Below are positions 53,244-60,997 of a DNA stretch of 64,000 nt, piece by piece. Within the stretch, counting starts at the first letter, position 1. Every line of letters starts with the position of its first letter. Source of the DNA: Angelobacter sp036557225 (lineage in GTDB: Bacteria; Acidobacteriota; Terriglobia; Terriglobales; Acidobacteriaceae); assembly GCA_036557225.1 (NCBI GenBank), contig DATBHX010000148.1:1-64000 (forward strand). Reading direction: 5' to 3'. The notes beneath the pieces are model-generated. The model was not told where the DNA came from. It searched no databases and worked only from the letters and a program-made list of their open reading frames with translations. The position numbers and the translations under genes are program-made.

Positions 53244-53792
53244 TCAGCCCGCATGACGTTGAAGAGGCAGTGGGCTTTCAATGGGTTTCAGACAAGAGAT
53301 GTCGACATCGACGGCAAAGCTGCGTCCGATGGATTCAACACTGATGACCACGCGCGTGTTGTTCTGGCTGCGTGCAAGAGTCCCACGCATTCCGCGTAAG
53401 ACTCCGTTAACGATCATGACCTTCTGGCCAACCGCCAGCGTGCAGTGCGGCGCGGCATTGCCAAAGTCAACGCCTTTCCTGATGTAGTCAATCTCTTCCC
53501 CGGACACAACGGAAGGAGATTTGCCGCCAACCAGGCCGACCACGTTTGGTAGCGTGAGGACGCGGTTGCGTTCAAGTAGTGGCAAATGTACAAAGATGTA
53601 TCCCGGGAAAAGCGGCATTTCCAGCGTTACTCGCCGGTCTTTCCATTGCCGCACGGAACGGTAGCTGGGAAGAAAATATTCAACCTCATGGCTGGCCAGA
53701 CGCTGCGCAGTCTTCTTTTCCTGATTGGCGCGTACAAAAAGCACGAACCAACTTGGACTATGAGAGTCAAATGAAAGAGAATTGTGCGGCAA
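53244..53792 (-). CDS. NusG-paralogue transcription antiterminator (RfaH/UpxY/LoaP type)
   Basis: A 182-residue protein with an N-terminal NGN domain (WFVLFVRANQEKKTAQRL, then FPGYIFVHL) and a C-terminal KOW motif (LAVGQKVMIVNGVLRGMRGTL). It is shorter than or equal to NusG, and its placement as first gene of a biosynthetic operon marks it as a specialised paralogue, comparable to RfaH, UpxY and LoaP, which let polymerase read through long operons. The frame begins at TTG 53792 with only a weak upstream box; ATT further upstream is open, so the exact start is uncertain. A leader of about 470 bases without a gene precedes it. Confidence 0.88.
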   Translation of the reverse strand: MPHNSLSFDSHSPSWFVLFVRANQEKKTAQRLASHEVEYFLPSYRSVRQWKDRRVTLEMPLFPGYIFVHLPLLERNRVLTLPNVVGLVGGKSPSVVSGEEIDYIRKGVDFGNAAPHCTLAVGQKVMIVNGVLRGMRGTLARSQNNTRVVISVESIGRSFAVDVDISCLKPIESPLPLQRHAG

Positions 53793-54261
53793 GAGAGGAC
53801 TCTTCGGTTTGCGGGAATCAATCTAACGATTGGCGTGGGTAAAGCTTCGCCCTGTCACTTACAAAGTGATCTTTCCAAAAATGCCGGTTAAGAATAGCGA
53901 AGCAGCTCAGTTTCACCAGGTACTTGGGAACCCGGTTCGTCGAAACCTGAATGAGCTTCGACCGGCTCTCTACGTGCTGTCTCAAGTCTTTCAGATTTTT
54001 CTGAGGGCGATCCTGAATAGCTTGAGGCACACAAAATACCCCTGCCGCAAGCGTGTTGGCAAGACAAAATTGTGGGATGAATCGAATTTTATTGCTGGAT
54101 TTTCCCGAAATGGAAAGATGCCAACAGATGCAGGCAAGCATCAGGCAAAAAGATTTCAAAGTAAATCTGCCAGACGGTAAGAAGCAGCTTACTCAGAGCA
54201 TGCTCACGAAATCCGTGGGCGCCGGAAAATCGAAACACCAGCGCCCATGAGTTTTTTCTGA
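53793..54261 (-). other. Long leader region of the PKS operon
   Basis: 469 bases with no supported gene, lying between the preceding exported-protein gene and the antiterminator gene on the same strand. The minus-strand frame 53818-54159 (113 codons) and plus-strand frame 53830-54180 show no similarity. A GC-rich stem GGGCGCCGG/CCAGCGCCC lies at 54217-54246. The region probably carries the operon promoter and possibly a recruitment element for the antiterminator. Confidence 0.45.
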
Positions 54262-55065
54262 TCAATCATTCACAGTCGAAATGCAGGCCCTGACCGCAAT
54301 CTGTTGTGAAGCCCCTGCCTGGTTGCCGGTCTTGGCATTGGCAGACGTAGTTTGTGAATTTACCGGGATTCCCGGAGCAGTACCGGTATTGCAGGTGCTC
54401 GGGGTTACCGGATGTGGCCCCGTGTGAACCGGCTTGGGATAAAACCCTCCGGATGGAAAAGATGAAGAGGAAGGATATCCTGCGGGTGCGCTGGCGCTCC
54501 ACGTCGAGTTGGTCGATGACAGAGTAATCGCCGGGGCGCCCTGGTGAGCTACGTAGTTTGCTGAATTGGTTACGCTGGTTCCAGCTTTCACGAAGATCAA
54601 ATCGGCATTCACGGTGATGCTCGAATCAAAAGTGCCATCTGAGCGTACGGTCACAGTCCCGCTGGAAGAAGTTGAGTCCGGCTGTGGCAGGGTGCTGGTA
54701 GGAATGACTCCGCCGGAGTTGTTAATAGTAACGTAGACATCAACGGACTGGCCCTGATAAGTCACGCTGCTGGCGCTCTTCATGAAAAGCGCGGTCACTT
54801 CCACGGGAGAGGAGCCTCCGCCAATCGTGTCTTTCGTGCGGTGCATTATGGTATCGGTACTGCCCAACGACGACTGAATGGGGACACTCTGCAAGTTCAC
54901 ATTTCCCAGGCCGATGCTGGATAGATTCACAGATGCGCCCGATCCGGTCTGAAACAGGTCATAGCCGGCGCTTTGCGCTGAGCCAGGTAGAGAGCAGGCC
55001 ACCAACAGGACCACGAGAGCTACCAGGGAAAGCAGCGACTTACTGTTGCTTGAAAGCTTTTGCAT
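54262..55065 (-). CDS. Exported Ser/Thr-rich protein of unknown function
   Basis: A 267-residue protein with a signal peptide (SLLSLVALVVLLVACSLPGSAQS). LVAC could serve as a lipobox, but a signal peptidase I site after SAQ is equally possible. The mature part is Ser/Thr/Gly-rich with beta-strand periodicity (DLFQTGSGASVNLSSIGLGNV, SSGTVTVRSDGTFDSSITVN) and ends with ACISTVND. No family is recognised beyond similar exported proteins of acidobacteria. It is on the same strand as the PKS operon but separated by a long leader. Function unknown. Confidence 0.6.
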   Translation of the reverse strand: MQKLSSNSKSLLSLVALVVLLVACSLPGSAQSAGYDLFQTGSGASVNLSSIGLGNVNLQSVPIQSSLGSTDTIMHRTKDTIGGGSSPVEVTALFMKSASSVTYQGQSVDVYVTINNSGGVIPTSTLPQPDSTSSSGTVTVRSDGTFDSSITVNADLIFVKAGTSVTNSANYVAHQGAPAITLSSTNSTWSASAPAGYPSSSSFPSGGFYPKPVHTGPHPVTPSTCNTGTAPGIPVNSQTTSANAKTGNQAGASQQIAVRACISTVND

Positions 55066-55194
55066 AGAACACCCTCCTTGTCGTGCTAATTAAAGCTGGC
55101 TCGCTGGACTCGAGTCTTCTCCGCAATTGCGAAATATAAAAGGAAGCAGGTTGGCGGGCTGAATTGCGCTTGAGATCCTTGATGTTGCGGCACC

Positions 55195-56853
55195 TCAATG
55201 AGGGATGAGCGCTTCTGGCTTGATGCCCACAACATCGCGAAGTATGTTTTCGTTTTTGCTGACGAACACAGACTCACCCATGCCATCAATCAGCTGTAAA
55301 AGGTCCGGGTCAAACCAGGCAAACGGGTCTATCTCCAGAAAGGCAAAAAGTTTATAAGACCCGGGGCGAACTCCCTTGATGGTAAAAGTGCCATGCTCAC
55401 TGGCGTTGGTGACGCGATAGAACTGGTGAAAGACCCTTAGCTCAGGAACTGCAGGCACCAGAACCACTGTGGCCCGCGAAGGCTGGCCATCAGCCGTTGC
55501 AGTGCCGGAGATCTGAGCGCCTCCACCGGACAACATAATCCGCAATTGCCCGCGCGTGCTCTCATTGGCGAAGAACTCGCCGGCGGGAATCTCATTACCA
55601 GCGAAGCTCTCGGTCTTTATCCACAAACCATCCGGCAGAGCATCGAGCTGAATCCTCCATAGGCCCGGGGTAACACCTGTGAGACGGATGCTTCCATCGC
55701 TGGCGACTCTGCTCCATGGCTGAGGACCTGGTGCCAGGCCTTCTGCGGGCAACAGACGAACAACGAGGTTTGGTAAGCTTCCGCGCGGCACGCCTTCGAT
55801 ATCAACTGTACCCAGAATGTCAAAGGCGGAGGAGAGCGGAACTGACACCTCTTCCTGTGCAGTGGAAGAGCTTATTTCTATCGGTATCCGGCCACCTGAT
55901 GCGCGGGCGGAGAGTTGTGACGCGACGATGAAATAGGAGCCGGGCGAGACGCCGCGAATCTCAAATCTTCCGGTATTTGCCTCAATGGCGCCAGGAATCC
56001 GATCAATATAAGAAGCCACGCCGTTCTCATTATGGGCGAGGACAACCTGTATCTGGCCGGCTGCAGGCTTATCGATCGCGCCAACAAGATGCCCACGCAC
56101 CGTAACGGCACGTACCTTGCGAAGATGAAAGTCCGTGTCCGCAAGCTCGCCTCCTTCACCCAGAAAAACCGGAGAGGCAGAGTCAACATCAGGAACGCCC
56201 GGATAGTAAAGAGGAGAATACGGATCCTGAACCTCGGGAACGAGCGCGGCTGCTTCCATGGGTCGGGACATCGGCCCGTTTGGCAACGATGCCAGAAGCA
56301 GATACCGCCCGGCAGGAAGTCCAAAAATCCGATATTCACCGCGATCGTTGGAACTGGACCCGGCAACTGAAACTAACTGCCGGTGGCCGTTCGCATAGTT
56401 CGAGCGTAAGACCTGAATTCCAACTCCCTGAATCGGTTCGCCATCCTCATCCAAAACGCGGCCGGCAATGGCTCCTAATGGAACAACCTGGAATGCGAGG
56501 TCGTGAATCTGTTGTCCTGGCGCCAGCGTGAGGGGAGATCCTTCTCCGGCAGGTGAAAGAGCGCCATAAACCTGGCGTGCGTACCCGTTTCGCTCCACCC
56601 ACAAACGATAAGAGCCAGGAGGAAGCTGCAGGCTGAAATGTCCTGCTGCATCCGTATCGGAGCTGATGGGGGATTGTTGATTTGGCTCGGAGCCCGTGCG
56701 CACATACATCACGTGAGCTCCTTTAACGGGCGCGCCACTGAGCTTGTTACTGACGGTACCTTCCACAATGGCGGCTGATGCGGTTTGCCCCTGCGCCGAA
56801 AGTACGCCAAGGCAGCATATACACATGAAGAAAAGATTGCCCTTAACTGTCAT
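55195..56853 (-). CDS. Exported carboxypeptidase-regulatory-like repeat protein
   Basis: A 552-residue exported protein with a signal peptide (FFMCICCLGVLSAQGQTA) and several carboxypeptidase-regulatory-like beta-sandwich repeats. Clear ones are VEGTVSNKLSGAPVKGAHVMY, IAGRVLDEDGEPIQGVGIQVL and a last one near SGTATADGQPSRATVVLVP. Each ends in GSY or GRY with a following hydrophobic strand. Proteins of this sort are abundant in acidobacteria and are thought to mediate surface or protein contacts. There is no enzyme motif. It lies between the RiPP cluster and the PKS operon, with no proven link to either. Confidence 0.75.
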   Translation of the reverse strand: MTVKGNLFFMCICCLGVLSAQGQTASAAIVEGTVSNKLSGAPVKGAHVMYVRTGSEPNQQSPISSDTDAAGHFSLQLPPGSYRLWVERNGYARQVYGALSPAGEGSPLTLAPGQQIHDLAFQVVPLGAIAGRVLDEDGEPIQGVGIQVLRSNYANGHRQLVSVAGSSSNDRGEYRIFGLPAGRYLLLASLPNGPMSRPMEAAALVPEVQDPYSPLYYPGVPDVDSASPVFLGEGGELADTDFHLRKVRAVTVRGHLVGAIDKPAAGQIQVVLAHNENGVASYIDRIPGAIEANTGRFEIRGVSPGSYFIVASQLSARASGGRIPIEISSSTAQEEVSVPLSSAFDILGTVDIEGVPRGSLPNLVVRLLPAEGLAPGPQPWSRVASDGSIRLTGVTPGLWRIQLDALPDGLWIKTESFAGNEIPAGEFFANESTRGQLRIMLSGGGAQISGTATADGQPSRATVVLVPAVPELRVFHQFYRVTNASEHGTFTIKGVRPGSYKLFAFLEIDPFAWFDPDLLQLIDGMGESVFVSKNENILRDVVGIKPEALIPH

Positions 56854-57020
56854 TTGTCTCTGGCCCCATCTCAGGCAAACTTCTTTCTTTATCAGAGGAT
56901 GTTGGGGTGAATCTTATCCGGGATTGCTAAATACAAATCGTTAGAGAGATAAAAAGTGTGCAGATCATCTTCGTTGAACTGAGGAACTGGGGTAAGTTCA
57001 AGGCTGTGTTAACGAAATCG

Positions 57021-58085
57021 TCAAAAGATGGGCTCCGGCTGGGAAACAAACTCCTGCAAGCTTGATGCAACAAGTTGTCTTGATATTTCAGCATTAAGAT
57101 CGGAATTAAAGTCACGGCAGTCCCAAATCTGTTTCCATGTCTGTGGCCTTTCCAGGCGGAAATGATTCAAAGCGCAGCGTAGCATCCGTGATAAGTACAC
57201 TTCTTCAGGATTGATGAACCCGAGCCGGTTCGCTGCCATGTGCATATGGCTGTGAAGCAGATATTCCCGTTTTTTGCCGGCAAGATGTTTTATCCGCCCG
57301 GCGAGCACCCTGGCGCAGGTTACGATTTTGTTCTTTTGAGAGTACGTCTCGGCTTCAGAAAGCTGCTGCAGCTCACGGCAGACAATATTGAGGATTGGAG
57401 CGCCATTACGGGCAAAGACAGCTTCCCCTTCGTCGGCGCAGCGTTGCAGATGTCCGGCAAAAAAGTCATTGCCATAGTCGACGCATCTTAAAAACTCTTC
57501 TTCGTTTTCTGCCAGATTGAAGGCGAGGGCCAGCCACTGGCGCAATATCCATGCCCGTTCCCAGCCACGGGCTGACTCGGTGTTGGCCTGAAGCAGCTGC
57601 AGCGTCACAACACTCGACAGGCAAAACAGGTCGAGCGAGTCCTGCATGCGCTCCACTCCACCATAGCGGTCGAACTCGAAGAGGAGTGGCGATATTTGCC
57701 AGCAGTTATCACCATAGATTTGATCGGCATCTGTGGCGGCAACCGTATCTACGGAGAGCAGCTCACGGTTCGTGTTGCGTATTTTTTCGTCGCTGATTTT
57801 TTCCAGCGATGGCCGGCGTGAAAAAAACTCTGCTGTTTTTTCTGCCAGCAAGCGTTGTGCCGCCGCGCCTGCGCCGTCATCCTTGAGCCGCCAGCGCAGA
57901 CGCACGTGCGGTCCGCCCAATCCGTAGCGTATGAAAAACAAATGATCAATAATGCCGTCGCGAAGGAGTTGAGAGACCAGTGGCTGCACCAACTCCCGCA
58001 GCAGCAGACTTCGGTCAGCATGGTAAAAGATATGGTAGGCGCGCCAGTTGGACCATGCGTCGCCGTTTTGGGCGTTGATGGTCAT
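57021..58085 (-). CDS. Thiopeptide-type bacteriocin biosynthesis protein (SpaB-C-like), copy 1
   Basis: A 354-residue protein of the family that forms the C-terminal elimination domain of LanB dehydratases and also the cyclising enzymes of thiopeptides. Family segments are visible: WRAYHIFYHADRSLLL, FFIRYGLGGPHVRLRWR, FEFDRYGGVERMQDSLDLF and HMHMAANRLGF. In lanthipeptide systems this unit removes glutamate from glutamylated Ser/Thr to give dehydro-residues. Its start overlaps the stop of copy 2 by four bases (ATGA). It is the last gene of the cluster. Elimination is the more likely role because it is the more canonical of the two copies. Confidence 0.88.
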   Translation of the reverse strand: MTINAQNGDAWSNWRAYHIFYHADRSLLLRELVQPLVSQLLRDGIIDHLFFIRYGLGGPHVRLRWRLKDDGAGAAAQRLLAEKTAEFFSRRPSLEKISDEKIRNTNRELLSVDTVAATDADQIYGDNCWQISPLLFEFDRYGGVERMQDSLDLFCLSSVVTLQLLQANTESARGWERAWILRQWLALAFNLAENEEEFLRCVDYGNDFFAGHLQRCADEGEAVFARNGAPILNIVCRELQQLSEAETYSQKNKIVTCARVLAGRIKHLAGKKREYLLHSHMHMAANRLGFINPEEVYLSRMLRCALNHFRLERPQTWKQIWDCRDFNSDLNAEISRQLVASSLQEFVSQPEPIF

Positions 58086-59074
58086 TGCGGGATATTACGC
58101 GACCAGGCATAGACAATGATGGGTATCTGAAATTTTACCCACTGTCCCAGCTGCGCCATTACGGCATGATTGATCTCACGGAGAAGGAGAAAACGCTGCT
58201 CCAGCGTGCGGCCGGGATCCCGCATGGTGAGCGCGACCAGGGCGTCAGCATCAACCCCTGCGAAATTCCCGAGAGCCACCTGCTCCCAGGCATCAGAGAA
58301 TACTCTGCGATTGTTGTCACTCACAAGCCGCGGCACCATTGCGAGCACGTCGGCTTCATTGGCGGCCAGACGTTCGCGCAAAGGAAGTAGCAGAGTGCAT
58401 GCATGAAAGCGCCAGTACGCTTCAGCCGGAAATCCGCCACGATGAAGCGCCTGGTCCACGGCAGCCAGCCAGCGAATGGCCTTCATGGCAGGATCGTTGT
58501 CCAGTTGGTCGATGGCCCAGAAAGCAATATTATCCAGGCGCCGCCAGAGTTCGTCAGCCAGCGGCATACCGTTGGTGAAATTGAGAGGATAGTGCATTGA
58601 GTCATGCCGGAAAGCCGCAAATGAGTTGTTCGCAGCAAAGCCCTGCTCAAAGTCCGCTATGTTGAATGCCTTTCCCCGGCACTCCTTGTGTCGCTTTTCA
58701 ATCTCTTCCTGGCTCAGAGGTTCGGCGCTGGGCCGGTTTTTCAGGAATTTTGCGATCTGCATTTCCAAATACTGGCGAAGTAGAGGTTCGGCTTGAACGG
58801 TAGTGGCAAAAAGCAAGAATAGATGAGGGCCGCGCGTATCGAAGCGAAAATACCAGAAATGTCGTGCAAGGCCTTTCTCCTGCGCATTCCGGGCCCAGGC
58901 CCGCACTCCCTGCACGAGCAGATAATTCTGCTCGGCGGTACCCCAGTAATAAATGTTGGCCCCGAAATAGACGGTCTGGCCTGAGTCCGGGTGCGCCGGT
59001 TCAGCCTTCATCGCCGTATCGACCAGAGCTGGCCTGGCAAGCATTTCTGACATAGTTCCTCGCATCAACTCCAA
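58082..59074 (-). CDS. Thiopeptide-type bacteriocin biosynthesis protein (SpaB-C-like), divergent copy 2
   Basis: A protein of up to 330 residues of the same family but more diverged: GANIYYWGTAEQNYLLVQGV at the N-terminus, FWYFRFDTRGPHLFLLF in the place of the RYGxGGPHVRLR motif, and NNSFAAFRHDSMHYPLNF. The first Met gives 330 residues; a second at MSEMLARP would be seven shorter. The gene overlaps its upstream neighbour by 10 bases and its downstream neighbour by four. It may be a second eliminating enzyme, a cycloaddition enzyme as in thiopeptides, or a leader-binding subunit. Sequence alone does not decide. Confidence 0.82.
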   Translation of the reverse strand: MELMRGTMSEMLARPALVDTAMKAEPAHPDSGQTVYFGANIYYWGTAEQNYLLVQGVRAWARNAQEKGLARHFWYFRFDTRGPHLFLLFATTVQAEPLLRQYLEMQIAKFLKNRPSAEPLSQEEIEKRHKECRGKAFNIADFEQGFAANNSFAAFRHDSMHYPLNFTNGMPLADELWRRLDNIAFWAIDQLDNDPAMKAIRWLAAVDQALHRGGFPAEAYWRFHACTLLLPLRERLAANEADVLAMVPRLVSDNNRRVFSDAWEQVALGNFAGVDADALVALTMRDPGRTLEQRFLLLREINHAVMAQLGQWVKFQIPIIVYAWSRNIPQ

Positions 59075-59820
59075 TCCGTTGCGAAGCCCGGCAATCGCAA
59101 TATGCCGCGTACAAAGCGATCAAACAAAAGGACGCGGGTATCATCGTCCACAAGCCTGTGAACAGCTTCCGACTCACGCGGCGTCAATGGCCCCAATGCC
59201 TCGAAGAACGGAGCAAAAGAAGAGAAGAAAACAGCCTCTCCATTCAGGCGAATGCAAAGAGGGACCTCATTGGAGACCATGGCTCGCCCTAATTCAATGT
59301 AGTCGTGCATTTCCTGCCACAAACGCTGGTTACGGGCTACTCTTGCCCGATGCAGCGTGAACTCCAGAAATGCGGTGGAGAGCACAACCAGAAAAGGCGA
59401 TCCGCTGATTGCCCTTACCGCCTCTTCATTGGCCCGGCGCATCGACTCGTGGGCCAAGGCAAAATTTTCAACGCAGTAGTGGTAGTAGCCGGCAACAGCG
59501 TGATAGTGACGCCACATGTCAGCGCGAAGGGAATCCGGAATATTCCGTACAGCTTCCACTGCCAGCGCATATTCCTGGAGCAAAGCGTATCCCTGTTCAT
59601 AGCAGTGATTGCGTAAGAGTTTGAGTGCGCGATCAGCCAGAGCAAAGAGTTCCCCTTGACGGCGGTAGTCCGCCGCCCACTCCCGGCCTGCGTGGCCGCT
59701 TCTGGCGACGAAGTGTACCAACCCGTACTCCTGCCCTTCGGCTTCAATTCCCACCTGAAAGGGGCCGCGGGCCGGTACCGTTTGTACCTCGTTCGGGATT
59801 ATGGTCGTTGTGCTACCCAT
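59065..59820 (-). CDS. Helical protein of unknown function in the RiPP cluster
   Basis: A 251-residue, mostly helical protein (ALADRALKLLRNHCYEQGYA, AVAGYYHYCVENFALAHESM), perhaps TPR-like, ending LPGFATDWS. I do not recognise a family and see no catalytic motif, signal peptide or membrane segment. It begins after the last precursor gene and overlaps the next gene by 10 bases, so it is part of the operon and probably works in maturation, immunity or precursor recognition. A second reading as a regulator is possible. Confidence 0.65.
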   Translation of the reverse strand: MGSTTTIIPNEVQTVPARGPFQVGIEAEGQEYGLVHFVARSGHAGREWAADYRRQGELFALADRALKLLRNHCYEQGYALLQEYALAVEAVRNIPDSLRADMWRHYHAVAGYYHYCVENFALAHESMRRANEEAVRAISGSPFLVVLSTAFLEFTLHRARVARNQRLWQEMHDYIELGRAMVSNEVPLCIRLNGEAVFFSSFAPFFEALGPLTPRESEAVHRLVDDDTRVLLFDRFVRGILRLPGFATDWS

Positions 59821-59869
59821 AAGTCCTCGGCAGCGATCGCCATCTGCGTGACATTTCGAAAAAACATCG

Positions 59870-59912
59870 GGGCTGTGGCTGATGCAGGTGTCTGCTTATC
59901 CGCGCACAGCCC
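59870..59912 (-). repeat. Hairpin after precursor 1
   Basis: GGGCTGTG (59870-59877) and CACAGCCC (59905-59912), 8-bp stem, between precursor 1 and the following gene. No T-run. Confidence 0.35.
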
Positions 59913-59925
59913 GGTTAAGCTCAAA

Positions 59926-60084
59926 CTAAGAGCATGATGTGCAGGAGCAGCAGGAGTCGCTCGACGAAGGTTCTATCCGGGAGAGGCCTCCGGAAACGTC
60001 TTCCAAAGCCTGATCCGAAAGAGGTTCAATCTCCGGCTTTTCCTGTTCGGGTTGTTGCGGGGTATTCGGTGTATCGTTTGCCAT
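59926..60084 (-). CDS. RiPP precursor peptide 1
   Basis: A 52-residue peptide missing from ordinary gene calls. The leader begins MANDTPNTPQQPEQEKP and contains EIEPLSDQALEDVSGG, ending in a double-Gly type cleavage site. The core is LSRIEPSSSDSCCSCTSCS, with five Cys and many Ser/Thr as modification sites. An AAAGGAAA box precedes the ATG. The three other precursors share the leader motif and core pattern, which makes this certain to be a real gene family. The adjacent LanB and SpaB-C proteins are the expected modifying enzymes. Confidence 0.85.
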   Translation of the reverse strand: MANDTPNTPQQPEQEKPEIEPLSDQALEDVSGGLSRIEPSSSDSCCSCTSCS

Positions 60085-60132
60085 ATCAATTTCCTTTCTT
60101 TTTCGATCGCATTAACTAAGGTTGAGCTCAGA

Positions 60133-60158
60133 TGGGATCCATTTTGCAATGGATCCCA
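60133..60158 (-). repeat. Perfect hairpin between precursors 2 and 1
   Basis: TGGGATCCATT (60133-60143) and AATGGATCCCA (60148-60158), a perfect 11-bp stem with a 4-base loop TTGC. It follows the stop of precursor 2. No T-run; it could tune the relative amounts of precursors or protect an mRNA end. Confidence 0.6.
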
Positions 60159-60170
60159 GGTAAAAAATCC

Positions 60171-60332
60171 TTATGCTAGTTTTGAGCACGAAGAGCAAGA
60201 GCAGCAGCTGTCGCTGGAAGCGCCACCTGCAACTTCTTCGAGGGCTTGGTCGGAAAGAGGCTCAATCTCAGCCTTATTGGCAGATTGATCGTCGTTTCCT
60301 ACTGGAGGAGCATTTTTCTCTTCAGGATTCAT
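60171..60332 (-). CDS. RiPP precursor peptide 2
   Basis: A 53-residue peptide: leader from MNPEEKNAPP with AEIEPLSDQALEEVAGG, core ASSDSCCSCSSCSKLA. A GAAAGGAAAG box precedes the ATG. It differs from precursors 1 and 3 by an extension KLA after the last Cys and by AGG instead of SGG at the cleavage site, like precursor 4. Confidence 0.85.
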   Translation of the reverse strand: MNPEEKNAPPVGNDDQSANKAEIEPLSDQALEEVAGGASSDSCCSCSSCSKLA

Positions 60333-60353
60333 ATGTCTTTCCTTTCAAATCTC

Positions 60354-60377
60354 CGGGAGGCCGTTTCAGACCTCCCG
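60354..60377 (-). repeat. Hairpin between precursors 3 and 2
   Basis: CGGGAGG (60354-60360) and CCTCCCG (60371-60377), 7-bp stem with a 10-base loop, no T-run. Confidence 0.4.
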
Positions 60378-60471
60378 CTAGAGCAGTCCAGGCCATCTCA
60401 GCGTCGTGCAACCGGGCATTATTCAACATTCCTGATCGGCGAACCCGAGACGGCTGACTACGGCTTGCCCA

Positions 60472-60627
60472 TTAAGAGCATGAGGTGCACGAACAGCAGG
60501 AATCGGATGACGATTCCCGAAGAACGCCGCCGGAAACCTCTTCCAATGCCGTATCGGACAAAGGTTCGATCTCAGGTGGTGTAGGCTGCTTGGGATCGGT
60601 GGGGTTATTCGGTGTGTCGTTAGCCAT
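60472..60627 (-). CDS. RiPP precursor peptide 3
   Basis: A 51-residue peptide nearly twin to precursor 1: MANDTPNNP at the start, EIEPLSDTALEEVSGG, then core VLRESSSDSCCSCTSCS. An AAAGGAAAG box precedes the ATG. The shared MANDTPN and the identical ending SSSDSCCSCTSCS show a recent duplication with precursor 1. Confidence 0.85.
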   Translation of the reverse strand: MANDTPNNPTDPKQPTPPEIEPLSDTALEEVSGGVLRESSSDSCCSCTSCS

Positions 60628-60683
60628 AACTCACTTTCCTTTCTGGTTCGATTTTCGCTAAGTCCAAAAAACTCAGGTATTAT

Positions 60684-60704
60684 GAGGTCAATCGTGCGGA
60701 CCTC
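60684..60704 (-). repeat. Hairpin between precursors 4 and 3
   Basis: GAGGTC (60684-60689) and GACCTC (60699-60704), short 6-bp stem, no T-run. Confidence 0.3.
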
Positions 60705-60718
60705 TGATGGTTGAGTGC

Positions 60719-60880
60719 TTACGCGATTGAACGTGAGCAATCAGAGCAAGAGCAGCAGTTGTCGCTGGAGTCTCCGCCAGCCACTTCTTCAAGGGCTTCA
60801 TCGGAGAGAGGCTCGATTTCAGCCTTGTTAGGATCCGGCTGTGGTTTCTCGTTGGGCTTTTTGGGAGTTTCTTCAGCCAT
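60719..60880 (-). CDS. RiPP precursor peptide 4
   Basis: A 53-residue peptide: MAEETPKKPNEKPQ leader start, AEIEPLSDEALEEVAGG, core DSSDNCCSCSDCSRSIA. I chose ATG 60880 because GAAAGGAAG lies just upstream and the other precursors start the same distance before the leader motif; the frame is open much further upstream. The core has Asn and Asp at places where the others have Ser, and a longer tail. It is the first precursor after the dehydratase gene. Confidence 0.85.
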   Translation of the reverse strand: MAEETPKKPNEKPQPDPNKAEIEPLSDEALEEVAGGDSSDNCCSCSDCSRSIA

Positions 60881-60997
60881 GCTAGTCTTCCTTTCAAAGT
60901 TAGTCTGTTCGGGGCCCTTTACTGCTTTAGTGGAACCGCTCTTTCTGGCTCCACTAATTCCGTTAGAAATCTCTCGACGCCATCCATCGCCATCCAC

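Noticed and set aside
53818..54159. 113-codon minus-strand frame in the PKS operon leader
   Set aside because: It begins with a signal-like stretch, but the rest is irregular, there is no good ribosome site, and a frame on the other strand is equally long.
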